Shown piece by piece: positions 1 to 8,410 of a stretch of DNA of 64,000 bases (the stretch's first letter is position 1; each line of letters starts with the position of its first letter). The notes below the pieces were generated by a model. The model was not told where the DNA came from and made no database searches. It saw nothing but the letters and a program-made list of their open reading frames with translations. Source of the DNA: JAAYBQ01 sp035403465 (GTDB taxonomy: Bacteria > Spirochaetota > UBA4802 > UBA5550); assembly GCA_035403465.1 (NCBI GenBank), contig DAONFG010000003.1:1-64000 (forward strand), written 5' to 3'. The translations under genes were made by a program, and so were the position numbers.

Positions 1-65
1 CGGTTTCCAGTATTGACTGGTAAATCCTGTTAATCCTGTAATCATGAGAATCACGGTCAATGTTT

Positions 66-173
66 ATGGAATACGAAGAACTGACTCATAAAATAATCGG
101 ATGCGCTATAGATGCAGGTGCGTTGATGCCGCAAGGGCGGAACTGGACAAGACCGATACAAGGGCAAGGATGA
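66..173 (+). pseudogene. 5' remnant of a GxxExxY family gene
   Basis: An ATG opens a 35-codon frame whose first 17 residues (MEYEELTHKIIGCAIDA) match the usual start of GxxExxY proteins. The frame then loses the family pattern and stops. Full-length members are about 125 residues, so only the 5' end survives. Two copies of AATCCTGT lie just upstream (23-30 and 32-39), an arrangement often seen ahead of GxxExxY genes. From about position 111 the DNA reads instead, in another frame, as an RmuC-like tail, so this looks like a deletion scar. The family assignment is from memory of the motif. Confidence 0.45.
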
Positions 174-250
174 TAAACTCAAAGCTGAAGAAGGTGGAAT
201 CCCTGCCTGAAATGGAATCAGTAAAGGTGCATGGTGTGGATGAGGTGTAG
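122..250 (+). pseudogene. 3' remnant resembling the C-terminus of RmuC
   Basis: Frame 2 reads VDAARAELDKTDTRARMINS, continues with KLKKVESLPEME, and stops at 248-250. A charged helix of the type DxTRxRxIxxKLKxVExLP is typical of the end of some RmuC-family recombination proteins. No upstream catalytic part is present, because the preceding bases belong to the GxxExxY remnant. It is therefore a decayed 3' fragment. The similarity is by eye and the family name is uncertain. Confidence 0.3.
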
Positions 251-413
251 CGATGAAGATACAAACAGTAAAAGGTTCATTACAGGCTTTGACCATGAAA
301 ACTACGAAGACCGGGTAACATACAGGATCAATCCTGAATTAAATGGTTGCATTATTGATGCTGAGGCATTCATTAAGATATATAAAACAAAACCTGAAAA
401 TTCAGGAGCATGA
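231..413 (+). CDS. Small hypothetical ORF ahead of rhuM
   Basis: A 60-codon frame that ends with an ATGA overlap on the rhuM start (stop 411-413, start 410). The overlap suggests that at least its 3' part was once translated together with rhuM. The residues (GFDHENYEDRVTYRINPELN and onward) are protein-like and acidic, but I recognise no family. Its first codons overlap the end of the RmuC-like remnant in another frame, so the true start may be later or the ORF may itself be a fragment. There is no convincing ribosome binding site at 231. Confidence 0.3.
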   Translation: MVWMRCSDEDTNSKRFITGFDHENYEDRVTYRINPELNGCIIDAEAFIKIYKTKPENSGA

Positions 414-1354
414 CAATGGCGACTAAAAAAAATATCCCTGCCAATACCGAGTTCCTGTTATACCAGTCACAGGATGGCAAAATACGCATTGAAACCCGTG
501 TGCAGAATGAAACAGTCTGGCTCACAATAAACCAGATGTCAGAACTCTTTGACGTTGATAAGTCGGGTATAAGCAGGCATTTAAAAAATATATTTGAATC
601 AGGAGAATTATCAAAGGAGGCAACTGTTGCATTTTTTGCAACAGTTCAGAATGAGGGTAAAAGGGACGTTACCCGTGAACTTGAATATTACAACCTGGAC
701 GTGATAATATCGGTTGGTTACAGGGTAAACAGCATACGTGGTACACAATTCCGCATGTGGGCAACCGAACGCTTAAGGGAATATATAATCAAGGGATTTA
801 CAATGGATGATGACCGCCTGAAATCCGCAGGCGGCGGTAACTATTTTGATGAACTCCTTGCTCGTATCCGTGATATCCGGTCTTCGGAAAAGGTCTTCTG
901 GCGTAAGGTGCTCGATATATATGCCACGAGCATTGATTACAACCCTGAATCAGATGAATCCAGACTATTCTTTGCAACAATACAAAACAAGATGCACTGG
1001 GCAGCTCACGGTCAGACTGCAGCTGAGATAATATATGGCAGGGCAGATGCATCTAAGCCTAATATGGGTATTACCAACTGGACCGGCCCTTCAATACGAA
1101 AAAATGAAGTCACAGTGGCAAAGAATTATCTCAGCGAAGAGGAGCTTGATATACTTAACCGTATTGTAACAGCTTACCTGGAGTTTGCCGAGCTTCAGGC
1201 ATTAAGCCGCAAGCCGATGTATATGAGGGACTGGATTGATAAGCTTGATGATTTTCTGAAGATGTCAGGCCGTGACCTTCTTAAACATGCCGGTAGTATA
1301 TCGCATGACCAGGCATTACAAAAACTCTGGATGAGTATGAATTGTTTCATGTGA
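410..1354 (+). CDS. rhuM: RhuM family protein, frameshifted near the 3' end
   Basis: The protein belongs to the virulence protein RhuM family. Residues about 10-110 contain the family's N-terminal region (LYQSQDGKIRIETRVQNETV, then a winged-helix-like DNA-binding stretch, VDKSGISRHLKNIFESGEL). The rest follows the family through 'HAGSISHDQALQK'. The function is poorly known; members are common in mobile and defence islands. The frame ends early with LWMSMNCFM. Starting at about 1330 the +1 frame continues the family sequence (LDEYELFHVKQ and onward) to a stop at 1450-1452. Restoring one A in the A5 run at 1320-1324 would give a normal protein of about 347 residues. The gene is thus a natural frameshift, a phase-variable tract or a base-calling error. 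Confidence 0.8.
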   Translation: MTMATKKNIPANTEFLLYQSQDGKIRIETRVQNETVWLTINQMSELFDVDKSGISRHLKNIFESGELSKEATVAFFATVQNEGKRDVTRELEYYNLDVIISVGYRVNSIRGTQFRMWATERLREYIIKGFTMDDDRLKSAGGGNYFDELLARIRDIRSSEKVFWRKVLDIYATSIDYNPESDESRLFFATIQNKMHWAAHGQTAAEIIYGRADASKPNMGITNWTGPSIRKNEVTVAKNYLSEEELDILNRIVTAYLEFAELQALSRKPMYMRDWIDKLDDFLKMSGRDLLKHAGSISHDQALQKLWMSMNCFM

Positions 1355-1452
1355 AACAGCTGACAGAGCCTACTATGGCAGAGAAGGATTTTATAGAAGC
1401 AGAAAAGAAACTCCAAAAGATTGAATCTGCCCGGAAAAAGAAAGGCAGATAA
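1325..1452 (+). other. Out-of-frame C-terminal tail of rhuM
   Basis: This stretch continues RhuM in the +1 frame: LDEYELFHVKQLTEPTMAEK, then a lysine-rich helix and a stop at 1450-1452. It supports reading the upstream ORF as a single-base frameshift (loss of one A at 1320-1324) and not as a naturally short protein. Confidence 0.7.
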
Positions 1453-1497
1453 AACTGAATGCTGAATCCGGTCTGCACCAGACTCCGTGCTCTTGCG

Positions 1498-1554
1498 CGA
1501 CGCTCAAGGAGGAGCTAGTGTCGAATACCGGCAGGAGGCCGGTATGTGTTCGAC
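1498..1554 (+). repeat. Double-hairpin GGA-loop module, copy C
   Basis: The order is CGAC, hairpin 1 (GCTC, loop AAGGAG, GAGC), TAGT, GTCG. Hairpin 2 follows: outer stem GTCGAA (1520-1525) with TTCGAC (1549-1554), inner stem TACCGGC (1526-1532) with GCCGGTA (1538-1544), loop AGGAG. Hairpin 1 contains CAAGGAGG (1505-1512). The layout CGAC-hairpin-TAGTGTCG-hairpin is shared with the module at 26331-26385, although the stem sequences differ. The rest of 1453-1732 holds no gene that I can support. Confidence 0.6.
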
Positions 1555-1732
1555 CCTCCAGCGCAGCGGGTGGTGAACCGGTTATTGCGATGAGAGATGG
1601 CGTCATTATAGACATCCTTCCGCCTTGCCCCCTCCGGGGCATAGAAAGGCATACAAATAATCCATTCATACAATTTGACCATTCCCGCAAACGCATGTAT
1701 CATTAGAATAAAAATCACCTGGAGCACCACGT

Positions 1733-2455
1733 ATGCGCATCAATAAAGTCTATATCCTGATCTATGCCGCTCTCGCCCTGGGAGGAGGATCATTGATACT
1801 TTTTTACCTGTTCCTGTTCTTCGGGCCCTTCACCCTGGTCACTTTGGGCTTCAGCACTGTATCGGCCCTGGTGTTTGACGCTTTACTCTGCATGCTCTTC
1901 TTCCTTCAGCACAGCATCCTGGTCAGGAGGGGTGTCCGCGCCCGGCTGGGTAAAATCATACCCGGCGATTACTACGGCGCTTTCTACGCCATAACATCAG
2001 GTATTGCCCTGCTCATCATGGTGCTCTTCTGGCAGCGGACTGGTACTATTGCCATGGCCGGGGGTATTATATACTGGTTACTGCGGATCATATTTATTCT
2101 CTGCATTGCAGGATTCTACCGGGGCATTGTATCCCTGGGATTTTTCGACCCTTTCGGGACCGTAACAATCAAGCTTAAAATTCATAACAGGAAACCGGAA
2201 GCGCTTCCCCTGACAATAAAAGGGCCATACCGGTGGATGCGCCATCCGTTATATTTCTTCTCGCTGTGCATGATCTGGTCCGGTCCTGATCTCACTGAGG
2301 ACAAACTTCTTTTCAACATCATGTGGACCATCTGGATCATAATTGCCACGCTGCTTGAGGAACGGGATCTCCTCCGGGATTTCGGGAACGGATACCGGGA
2401 ATACCAGTCCCGGGTGCCGATGCTGATTCCTTATAAAATCCCGCCGGCGGTGTAG
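1733..2455 (+). CDS. Isoprenylcysteine carboxyl methyltransferase/PEMT-like membrane protein
   Basis: A 240-residue polytopic membrane protein with about six hydrophobic segments. The C-terminal part holds the ICMT/PEMT/NnrU-type signature: 'YRWMRHPLYFF' at about residues 165-175, then a hydrophobic helix and 'EERDLLRDFGNGYREYQ' at about 208-224, ending in VPMLIP. In this family these residues shape the S-adenosylmethionine pocket at the membrane face, and the enzyme methylates a lipid, thiol or phospholipid headgroup. The actual substrate cannot be told. It stands alone, in an uncertain context between repeat-rich DNA and the CapA-like gene. Confidence 0.75.
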   Translation: MRINKVYILIYAALALGGGSLILFYLFLFFGPFTLVTLGFSTVSALVFDALLCMLFFLQHSILVRRGVRARLGKIIPGDYYGAFYAITSGIALLIMVLFWQRTGTIAMAGGIIYWLLRIIFILCIAGFYRGIVSLGFFDPFGTVTIKLKIHNRKPEALPLTIKGPYRWMRHPLYFFSLCMIWSGPDLTEDKLLFNIMWTIWIIIATLLEERDLLRDFGNGYREYQSRVPMLIPYKIPPAV

Positions 2456-2772
2456 ACAGCCAGGGCATAATCCCGGCGCTGTCAATTGCGGCCTTTACAG
2501 AACGCGCGGTGTCGTTTATTCAACCCGGGAAAGGCAGGATCAGGTTCCTTGTTGCTGAAAAAATGGGGTGTCGAACAAATCATGCGGCGTAAATCAGTTC
2601 ATGAAAAAATCGATAATCATTGACCATCCCTGCTTCTCAATGTATATTCTGTTATCAGTTCAGGAAACCATGCTGACAAAAAAAAATTGCGGCATGAACA
2701 ACATGCGAAATGCAGGGGTGCGAACAGGCTGTAGTATACCGTAATGATACGGTTGTTTATCGGGATTAATTG

Positions 2773-2800
2773 TTGACACTTTATATGTAATAATTATAAT
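2773..2800 (+). promoter_or_regulatory. Sigma-70 type promoter of the CapA-like gene
   Basis: TTGACA (2773-2778) and TATAAT (2795-2800) are both perfect, with a 16-bp spacer, about 60 bp upstream of the start at 2862. The remainder of the 2456-2861 gap holds no gene that I can support. Confidence 0.6.
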
Positions 2801-2861
2801 TGTGGGCAAATTTCCGTTTTTGATGGTAATCATTATTATTCTGCAATAGCAGGGGGCCAGG

Positions 2862-3995
2862 ATGATCCAGCTGAATCTGAGGGCGTTTATTATTCCAGTT
2901 TTGTTTTGCATTATGCTTTTTGCAGGTTGTGACAATGGTTCATCAGATCCATCGGCAGACAACGGTTCATCAGGTCCATCGGCAGACAACGGGGGCGACA
3001 GTGACCAGGAGCATGCAGCGGGCCAGGTAAAAATAACCATCGTCGGTGATATCAACCTCGGCAGCGGCGTAGGGGAGTCGGTCGAACTCAATGGTAATGG
3101 CGATTATAAATTCCCGTTTCTCTATGTTGCCGATTATTTAAAGAGCGCCGATATTACAGTCGGCAACCTGGAGAGCATCATCTCTGACAAGGGGACCGAT
3201 ACAAAGCAGGTTACCGGTGTTTCACTCAGGGCTGCTCCCGGGGCGATTAACGGCCTTCTCTATGCCGGGTTTGACGTAGTGTCTGTAGCCAACAACCACT
3301 TCGGGGACTGGGATTTCGAAGCGATGCAGGACGGCATGTCCAGGCTTACGGCAGCAGGCATATCATATGTTGGTGGAGGAAATAATTTTAACGGGGCGCA
3401 TTCCTTTGTTATAAAAGAGATAAATGGTCAGCGCATTGCCTTCCTTGGTTATAGCTGTGTGCCGATGTACATGGATGCTATTGGTTTAGGCCAGACGCCA
3501 ACGCCAAAGTGGATAGCGCGTGCGGACAGGGCGGGTCTTGCCTGGGCACATAACACCCGTTTTGATAATTATGGTAACCTTGACCAGATGGCGAATGATA
3601 TAAAACTTGCAAAAGCATCAGCTGGTATTGTTATCGTGATGTGGCATTTCGGATGGGAGTACGAATTTATACCAAGGGACACCGAGAAGGTACTGGCCCA
3701 TGCCGCAATCGATGCCGGCGCCACTCTTGTTGTCGGGCATCATCCGCATGTGGTCCAGTGGCTTGATGATAATAAGACTGACGCGATAGAGAGATATAAC
3801 GGCGGATACATAGCTTATTCACTGGGGAATTTTATCTTCGACATTAGCTCGGGTTATAAAGAGACTGAATTACACGGCGCCCAGACTCATGGGCTTTTGT
3901 TGAACATAACAGTTGAAAATGGTGCAATCAAATCTATAGAACAGGTTAAAACACACTACCACGATGATTACTGGCAGGCGCAGTTTGACGAATAG
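2862..3995 (+). CDS. CapA family lipoprotein (PGA_cap metallophosphatase fold)
   Basis: A 377-residue protein. The N-terminal signal peptide ends in the lipobox LFAGC (Cys about residue 24), so it is probably a lipoprotein. A Ser/Asp/Asn-rich linker with a duplicated 9-residue unit follows, then a CapA/PGA_cap domain at about 50-370. Visible motifs are 'VGDINLG' (metal-binding Asp), 'NLES', 'VANNHFGDW', 'MWHFGWEYEF', 'VVGHHPHVVQ' and 'YSLGNFIFD'. Members are calcineurin-like metalloenzymes linked to poly-gamma-glutamate or cell-surface polymer handling. No capBC neighbours are present, so a role in capsule synthesis is not supported here. It appears monocistronic, with its own promoter. Confidence 0.85.
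   Translation: MIQLNLRAFIIPVLFCIMLFAGCDNGSSDPSADNGSSGPSADNGGDSDQEHAAGQVKITIVGDINLGSGVGESVELNGNGDYKFPFLYVADYLKSADITVGNLESIISDKGTDTKQVTGVSLRAAPGAINGLLYAGFDVVSVANNHFGDWDFEAMQDGMSRLTAAGISYVGGGNNFNGAHSFVIKEINGQRIAFLGYSCVPMYMDAIGLGQTPTPKWIARADRAGLAWAHNTRFDNYGNLDQMANDIKLAKASAGIVIVMWHFGWEYEFIPRDTEKVLAHAAIDAGATLVVGHHPHVVQWLDDNKTDAIERYNGGYIAYSLGNFIFDISSGYKETELHGAQTHGLLLNITVENGAIKSIEQVKTHYHDDYWQAQFDE
2934..2987 (+). repeat. Tandem 27-bp duplication in the CapA linker
   Basis: Two adjacent 27-bp copies (2934-2960 and 2961-2987) differ at two positions. They encode the repeated NGSS(D/G)PSAD linker just after the lipobox cysteine, so linker length may vary between strains. Confidence 0.75.
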
Positions 3996-4077
3996 CAGGG
4001 TTTAACATGGCGTGCACTTATTGACATTTTCGGACTTATATGATAATGAAGTGCATTGTTATATAAGGGAGCCGGGC

Positions 4078-5235
4078 TTATTCCCTGAATCTTACCCTGA
4101 ACACCACGAGTTCAGGCCTTCCGCTTGTCCTGACAGGCGGGCCCCATGTGCCGTAACCGTTTGATACATAAACCTGCGTCCTGCCGACAGTTTCGTATCC
4201 GAATGCAACATCGTATATCCTGTCTGTGATAAAGTTAAGCGGCCACATCTGCCCGTTGTGAGTGTGCCCTGAAAGGTGAAGGTCTATGGCGCAGTCAGCT
4301 GATTCCTTTATGTTGAAGGGCTGGTGGTCCATTACAATTAACGGGAGTTTCATGTCTATCCCTGTAACAAGTTCTCCAAGGTCTTTACGTTTTCTGTCTG
4401 TGAACCTGTTCATGCTCCTGTCTTCGCGTCCAATGATGACCAGCCCGTCAACCGTGACAGCCTCGTCTCGAAGCACGCGGATTTTATGTTTAACCATGTA
4501 CGCCACTGCATCATCGACTCCGCCTATATATTCATGGTTCCCTGTAACTGCAAATACACCATAGCGGGACTTTATTGATTCTATAAGTCCCCCCATGTTG
4601 TCCTGTATTACGGGCCTGAGGTTTTCGTCAAAAAAGTCGCCGGGTATGAGGACAATGTCCGGCGAGTATTCGTTTATTGTGCCGACCAGGCGTTCAAGCT
4701 GTTTGCGGGTTATGATGTTCCCCAGGTGGATGTCAGAGACCATGATTATGTCAAGGTACGGGTCACCGGTCTTGGGCTTATCTATGTAGAGGCTGATTGT
4801 TTTTATCCGCGGGTGCGCTGCCGCGTACGATCCTGCCGCTGTAATGATAAGAGAGAGGCCTGCAGCAATCGCCATGAGCTTCCGGGATACATGGGCCGCT
4901 TTAAGCTGTTCTGCCGCCGGAAGAAAATGGAAGAAAAAATCTGCGGCCCGCACAATATCAATGCAGGCGATGAACAGGATGCAGTAGAGCAGAAAGGCAA
5001 GCCAGTATGACCCGGTAAGTACAAGAAACCTGTTGCCGCATGTTATGCCGCTCTTTTCGGAAAACTCTGCCAGTATGAATGAAAGCGCGAGAAACAGGAA
5101 GAGTGCGACGTATACCCGGCGCAACGCTGTGCCTTCAGGGAGCGCGTGGTATCCCCTTATGAATACGTAGAAGTTCCCTGCGCCGTATATTGTCAGCGCC
5201 ACCGTGAAGAATATAATAAAGTTTGAAAGTTTCAT
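4078..5235 (-). CDS. Membrane-anchored metallophosphoesterase (YkuE/YaeI-like)
   Basis: A 385-residue protein with four predicted transmembrane helices in residues 1-130, followed by a calcineurin-like phosphoesterase domain. The metal-ligand motifs appear in order: 'SDIHLGN', 'GDFFDE', 'GNHEYIGG', 'DHQP' and 'HLSGHTHNGQMWP'. Members hydrolyse phosphoesters, and YaeI/YkuE relatives act on lipid-linked pyrophosphates at the membrane, but the substrate here is unknown. It starts 4 bp after the terC stop on the same strand, so the two are likely cotranscribed and translationally coupled. Confidence 0.85.
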   Translation of the reverse strand: MKLSNFIIFFTVALTIYGAGNFYVFIRGYHALPEGTALRRVYVALFLFLALSFILAEFSEKSGITCGNRFLVLTGSYWLAFLLYCILFIACIDIVRAADFFFHFLPAAEQLKAAHVSRKLMAIAAGLSLIITAAGSYAAAHPRIKTISLYIDKPKTGDPYLDIIMVSDIHLGNIITRKQLERLVGTINEYSPDIVLIPGDFFDENLRPVIQDNMGGLIESIKSRYGVFAVTGNHEYIGGVDDAVAYMVKHKIRVLRDEAVTVDGLVIIGREDRSMNRFTDRKRKDLGELVTGIDMKLPLIVMDHQPFNIKESADCAIDLHLSGHTHNGQMWPLNFITDRIYDVAFGYETVGRTQVYVSNGYGTWGPPVRTSGRPELVVFRVRFRE

Positions 5236-5239
5236 GGAA

Positions 5240-5956
5240 TCAATTGCCCAGCTCTATGGGTGTGTGTTTTTTCCGGACCTTCATGTTGATAACCTCGACG
5301 CATAGCGAGAAGAATACGGCAAAGTAGATGTATCCTTTAGGTATGGCGTAGTGGAATCCCTCGAGCACAAGCATGAAACCTATGAGTATCAGGAAAGAGA
5401 GCGCGAGTATCTCCAGCGTGGGATTCTTGTGTATGAATTCGGCTACACTGCCGGAGAATACCATCATGATTATCATGGCGATTACAACAGCTGTTATCAT
5501 TACCAGGAGCATGTCTGTAAGCCCTATGGCTGTAAGGATCGAGTCGAACGAGAAGACTATGTCAAGCAGCGCGATCTGGAGAATTACATTGCGCAGTTTT
5601 ACAGGCTTCCCTTTTTTTGTTTTTTCAGTAGTCTCCTCTTCCATCTTGAGGTGGATTTCGTGAGTGCTCTTTCCCAGGAGGAAAAGTCCCCCTGCCAGGA
5701 GTATGATCTCCCTTATGCTGAACCCGTTGCCGAATACTGTAAAAAGTACAGTGGTAAGGTTCTTCACCATCCATGTGAGGGATGCGAGGAGTATGATCCT
5801 GAATACAAGCGCCAGGGCAAGACCCGTAACTCGCCCCTTCTTTTTCAGGTGTGACGGCAGCTTGTTGGTAATGATTGATATAAAGATTATGTTGTCGATT
5901 CCAAGAACTATCTCAAGAAAAGTAAGGGTGAGCAGAGCTATCAGCAGTTCCAGCAT
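5240..5956 (-). CDS. TerC family integral membrane protein
   Basis: A 238-residue protein with about seven hydrophobic segments and both conserved acidic family motifs: 'EIVLGIDNIIFI' near the N-terminus and 'DIVFSFDSILTAIG' near residue 130. TerC/Alx proteins are linked to tellurite resistance and to manganese or calcium export from the cytoplasm or during protein secretion. A GGGGGA ribosome binding site precedes the ATG. It is the first gene of a two-gene operon with the downstream phosphoesterase, suggesting a metal-dependent pairing, which is an inference. Confidence 0.85.
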   Translation of the reverse strand: MLELLIALLTLTFLEIVLGIDNIIFISIITNKLPSHLKKKGRVTGLALALVFRIILLASLTWMVKNLTTVLFTVFGNGFSIREIILLAGGLFLLGKSTHEIHLKMEEETTEKTKKGKPVKLRNVILQIALLDIVFSFDSILTAIGLTDMLLVMITAVVIAMIIMMVFSGSVAEFIHKNPTLEILALSFLILIGFMLVLEGFHYAIPKGYIYFAVFFSLCVEVINMKVRKKHTPIELGN

Positions 5957-6062
5957 AAATGTTTCCCCCTGTTGCGGTATTGAAAAGTAATTTATATCAT
6001 GGGGCTGCTAGTGTCAATTATATTCAGTACGTGTATCATGGCGGGGGATTTATTTTTATCCC

Positions 6063-6106
6063 TTGACATTGAATGATGTTGTGTGTATACTTGTGAGTGT
6101 ATACTT
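6063..6106 (+). promoter_or_regulatory. Toxin-antitoxin promoter with twin GTGTATACTT operator
   Basis: TTGACA (6063-6068) and TATACT (6086-6091) are separated by exactly 17 bp. GTGTATACTT occurs twice (6083-6092 and 6097-6106), 14 bp apart, and the first copy covers the -10 box. Each copy contains the palindrome GTATAC. This is the usual form of an operator used by an antitoxin to repress its own operon. Confidence 0.65.
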
Positions 6107-6124
6107 CAAAGGCGGAGAAGCATT

Positions 6125-6367
6125 ATGGATATTACGGCAAAAGAATTAAGGATCAGTCCCGGTAAAATATTAGAGAAGGTATCCCGTGGTGCCGAGGTCT
6201 TTGTAACATACAGGGGGAAAAGGATGGCAAAAATAGTTCCTGCTGATAATGCGGTAAATACCGGGGTGTCAGAACCCGATGAAATATTCGGTCTCTGGAA
6301 GGACCATGAAAGAGGGAACACTGTTGATGATGAAATCAATAAAATAAGGAAGGGTAGAACTTTTTGA
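6125..6367 (+). CDS. Phd/YefM-type antitoxin of a VapBC-like pair
   Basis: An 80-residue protein. 'MDITAKELRISPGKILEKVSRGAEVFVTYRGKRMAKIVPA' is typical of Phd/YefM/VapB antitoxins, with an N-terminal DNA-binding fold and a disordered toxin-neutralising tail. The ATG at 6125 is chosen over an upstream in-frame codon at 6083 because it has GGCGGAG nearby and leaves the promoter free. The stop overlaps the TTG start of the toxin. Autoregulation through the twin GTATAC sites is likely. Confidence 0.8.
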   Translation: MDITAKELRISPGKILEKVSRGAEVFVTYRGKRMAKIVPADNAVNTGVSEPDEIFGLWKDHERGNTVDDEINKIRKGRTF

Positions 6368-6741
6368 TAATTGATACAGATGTTATTATCTGGGAACTAA
6401 GGGGAAACCTGAAAGCACAACGCGTTATACTTGAAAGTACACCATTCAGCATGTCTGTTGTTACATATATTGAACTCGTCCAGGGTATGAAAAATAAAGC
6501 TGAACTGCAGGCATTTCTGAGACAGCTTAAAAGGTGGTCAGTCAGGATAATTCAGCTTGATGGCAATATTTCATCCAGGGCCATGTTCTATGTCGAGGAG
6601 TATTGCCTGAGCCATTCCATGTATCTTGCTGACGCGCTTATTGCAGCAACTGTTGTTGAATTGAATGAACCTCTGTTGACCGCAAATGACAAACATTACA
6701 GGCATATCCCGCGGATACAGTTAAAAAAATTCATCCCCTGA
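6364..6741 (+). CDS. vapC: PIN-domain ribonuclease toxin (VapC family)
   Basis: A 125-residue PIN-domain protein. The acidic residues expected for Mg2+-dependent RNA cleavage are visible: 'IIDTDVIIW' at the N-terminus, 'TYIELVQG' at about residue 38, 'YLADALIAATVVE' at about 90, and 'LLTANDKHY' near the end. It starts at TTG, overlapping the antitoxin stop by four bases (TTGA), which fits coupled translation. VapC toxins usually cut tRNA or rRNA, but the target here is unknown. Confidence 0.85.
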   Translation: MIIDTDVIIWELRGNLKAQRVILESTPFSMSVVTYIELVQGMKNKAELQAFLRQLKRWSVRIIQLDGNISSRAMFYVEEYCLSHSMYLADALIAATVVELNEPLLTANDKHYRHIPRIQLKKFIP

Positions 6742-6912
6742 AGTATTGTCACCCGGCCGATAAAATTATCATCCACCGGCTTGAACCGGGCATCTGTTTT
6801 CAGTATGTCATACCCGTCCCCGCATGCGCGGGGATAAACTCCGGCGGGTATCCATATACATCAGAAATAATGGATTCCCTTTTTCAAGGGAATGACATAA
6901 AGTATTATAGGC

Positions 6913-6957
6913 TCATTCCGGTACCGCAAACAATTTGAATCAGCAAAACCGGAATGA
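6913..6957. repeat. Short palindromic repeat with TCATTCCGG ends
   Basis: A 45-bp element with perfect 10-bp inverted ends, TCATTCCGGT (6913-6922) and ACCGGAATGA (6948-6957). The same terminal sequence bounds larger elements at 41811-41986 and 56621-56923. The flanking 6742-6989 intergenic DNA also holds a small CCCCGCATGCGCGGGG palindrome and no gene. Confidence 0.55.
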
Positions 6958-6989
6958 CTTTAAGTTCACGCATTAAACCGCACGCCGGG

Positions 6990-8360
6990 TTACCTGTCTA
7001 CTTTAGGCAGTCCGTCGAACCCGACTTTCAGGTCCGCGTCAGTAGGTACATAATCTGTCATTGTCCCTTCGTTGTACTGCATGTACGCGTTCATGTCAAA
7101 GTATCCTGTACCTGTGAGTCCGAACAGTATGGTCTTCTTCTCGCCGGTCTCTTTGCACCTGAGCGCCTCCTGTATCGCACCGTAGATGGCATGTGATGAT
7201 TCGGGCGCGGGGAGTATCTGTTCCAGCCTGCAGAATTTTACTGCCGCATCAAATACCCTGTTCTGCTCGGCAGAGATTGCCTCCATGTAGCCGTCGTGGA
7301 AAAGCCTGGAGAGGATTGGGGACATGCCGTGATAACGGAGTCCGCCCGCGTGGTTAGGTGAAGGGATGAAGCCGCTCCCCAGGGTGTACATCCTTGCAAG
7401 CGGTGTCATTTTACCTGTATCGCAGAAGTCATAGGCGTATTTCCCGCGGGTGAGTGACGGGCATGACGCAGGTTCAACAGCGATGAAACGCGGGTTGGCC
7501 CTGCCTGTCAGCTTGTCCTGCATAAACGCAGCCATCAGCCCGCCGAGGTTTGATCCGCCGCCCGCGCAGCCGATTACGACATCCGGGTATTCGCCAAGCT
7601 TCTCCATCGCCATTTTACTTTCAAGGCCTATTATGGACTGGTGGAGCAGTACCTGGTTAAGTACAGAGCCCAGGGCATAGCGGCATTTGTCATCGTGCAT
7701 TGAGAGCTCGATGGCCTCGGATATCGCGCATCCCAGGCTGCCCCCTGTCTTAGGGTCTTTCGACAGTATGGCACGTCCCACCTCTGTCGTGTTTGACGGG
7801 CTGGGTATGATTTTCGCGCCGTAGGTTTCCATTACCGCTTTACGGAAAGGCTTCTGTTCAAACGAGACCTTTACCATGAAAACGGTCAGGCCGAGGCCGA
7901 AATGCGCACATGCCATGGAAAGGGCTGTTCCCCATTGTCCTGCACCTGTTTCTGTTGTAAGGGATGTGAGACCCTGTGCTTTTGCGTAATAGGCCATGGC
8001 TGCAGCAGCATTCAGTTTATGGCTGCCCGATGTATTGTTCCCTTCGAATTTAAAGTAGATCTTTGCGGGTGTATCCAGTGCCTTTTCAAGGTTGTATGCG
8101 CGGATCAGCGGTGAAGGCCTGAACGTCCTGTAATAGTCCATTACAGGGCCGGGGATATCGAAATACCTGGTTGTAGTATCCATCTCCTGTTTACAGAGCT
8201 CCTCTGCGAATACAGGGTACAGGTCCTCTGTTTTCAGGGGCTGCAGTGTCCCTGGATTAAGAAGCGGGTCATGCTGCTCCTTCATATCCGCCCGTATATT
8301 GTACCACTGCTTCGGCATTTCATCTTCGGAAAGATATGTCTTGTACGGTATTTTAGCCAT
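6990..8360 (-). CDS. trpB2: Tryptophan synthase beta-like protein TrpB2
   Basis: A 456-residue protein of the TrpB2 type, about 50 residues longer than TrpB1. It has the characteristic N-terminal extension (WYNIRADMKEQHDPLLNPGT) and 'RPSPLIRAYNLEKAL'. The PLP lysine lies in 'NNTSGSHKLNAA', followed by 'TETGAGQWGTALS' and the glycine-rich phosphate loop 'GCAGGGSNLGG'. TrpB2 condenses serine with indole, or can act as a serine deaminase, without a tight TrpA partner. No other trp gene is nearby, so an indole-salvage role is plausible. GAGG precedes the ATG. Confidence 0.9.
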   Translation of the reverse strand: MAKIPYKTYLSEDEMPKQWYNIRADMKEQHDPLLNPGTLQPLKTEDLYPVFAEELCKQEMDTTTRYFDIPGPVMDYYRTFRPSPLIRAYNLEKALDTPAKIYFKFEGNNTSGSHKLNAAAAMAYYAKAQGLTSLTTETGAGQWGTALSMACAHFGLGLTVFMVKVSFEQKPFRKAVMETYGAKIIPSPSNTTEVGRAILSKDPKTGGSLGCAISEAIELSMHDDKCRYALGSVLNQVLLHQSIIGLESKMAMEKLGEYPDVVIGCAGGGSNLGGLMAAFMQDKLTGRANPRFIAVEPASCPSLTRGKYAYDFCDTGKMTPLARMYTLGSGFIPSPNHAGGLRYHGMSPILSRLFHDGYMEAISAEQNRVFDAAVKFCRLEQILPAPESSHAIYGAIQEALRCKETGEKKTILFGLTGTGYFDMNAYMQYNEGTMTDYVPTDADLKVGFDGLPKVDR

Positions 8361-8410
8361 GGTTTAACCTCTTTTTATTTTTCTGTTTAGTTGTGATTTC
8401 ACGGTTATGA

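Noticed and set aside
1518..1706. ORFs on both strands across the 1.5-kb repeat
   Set aside because: They run through palindromic DNA and have no protein-like pattern or start signals.
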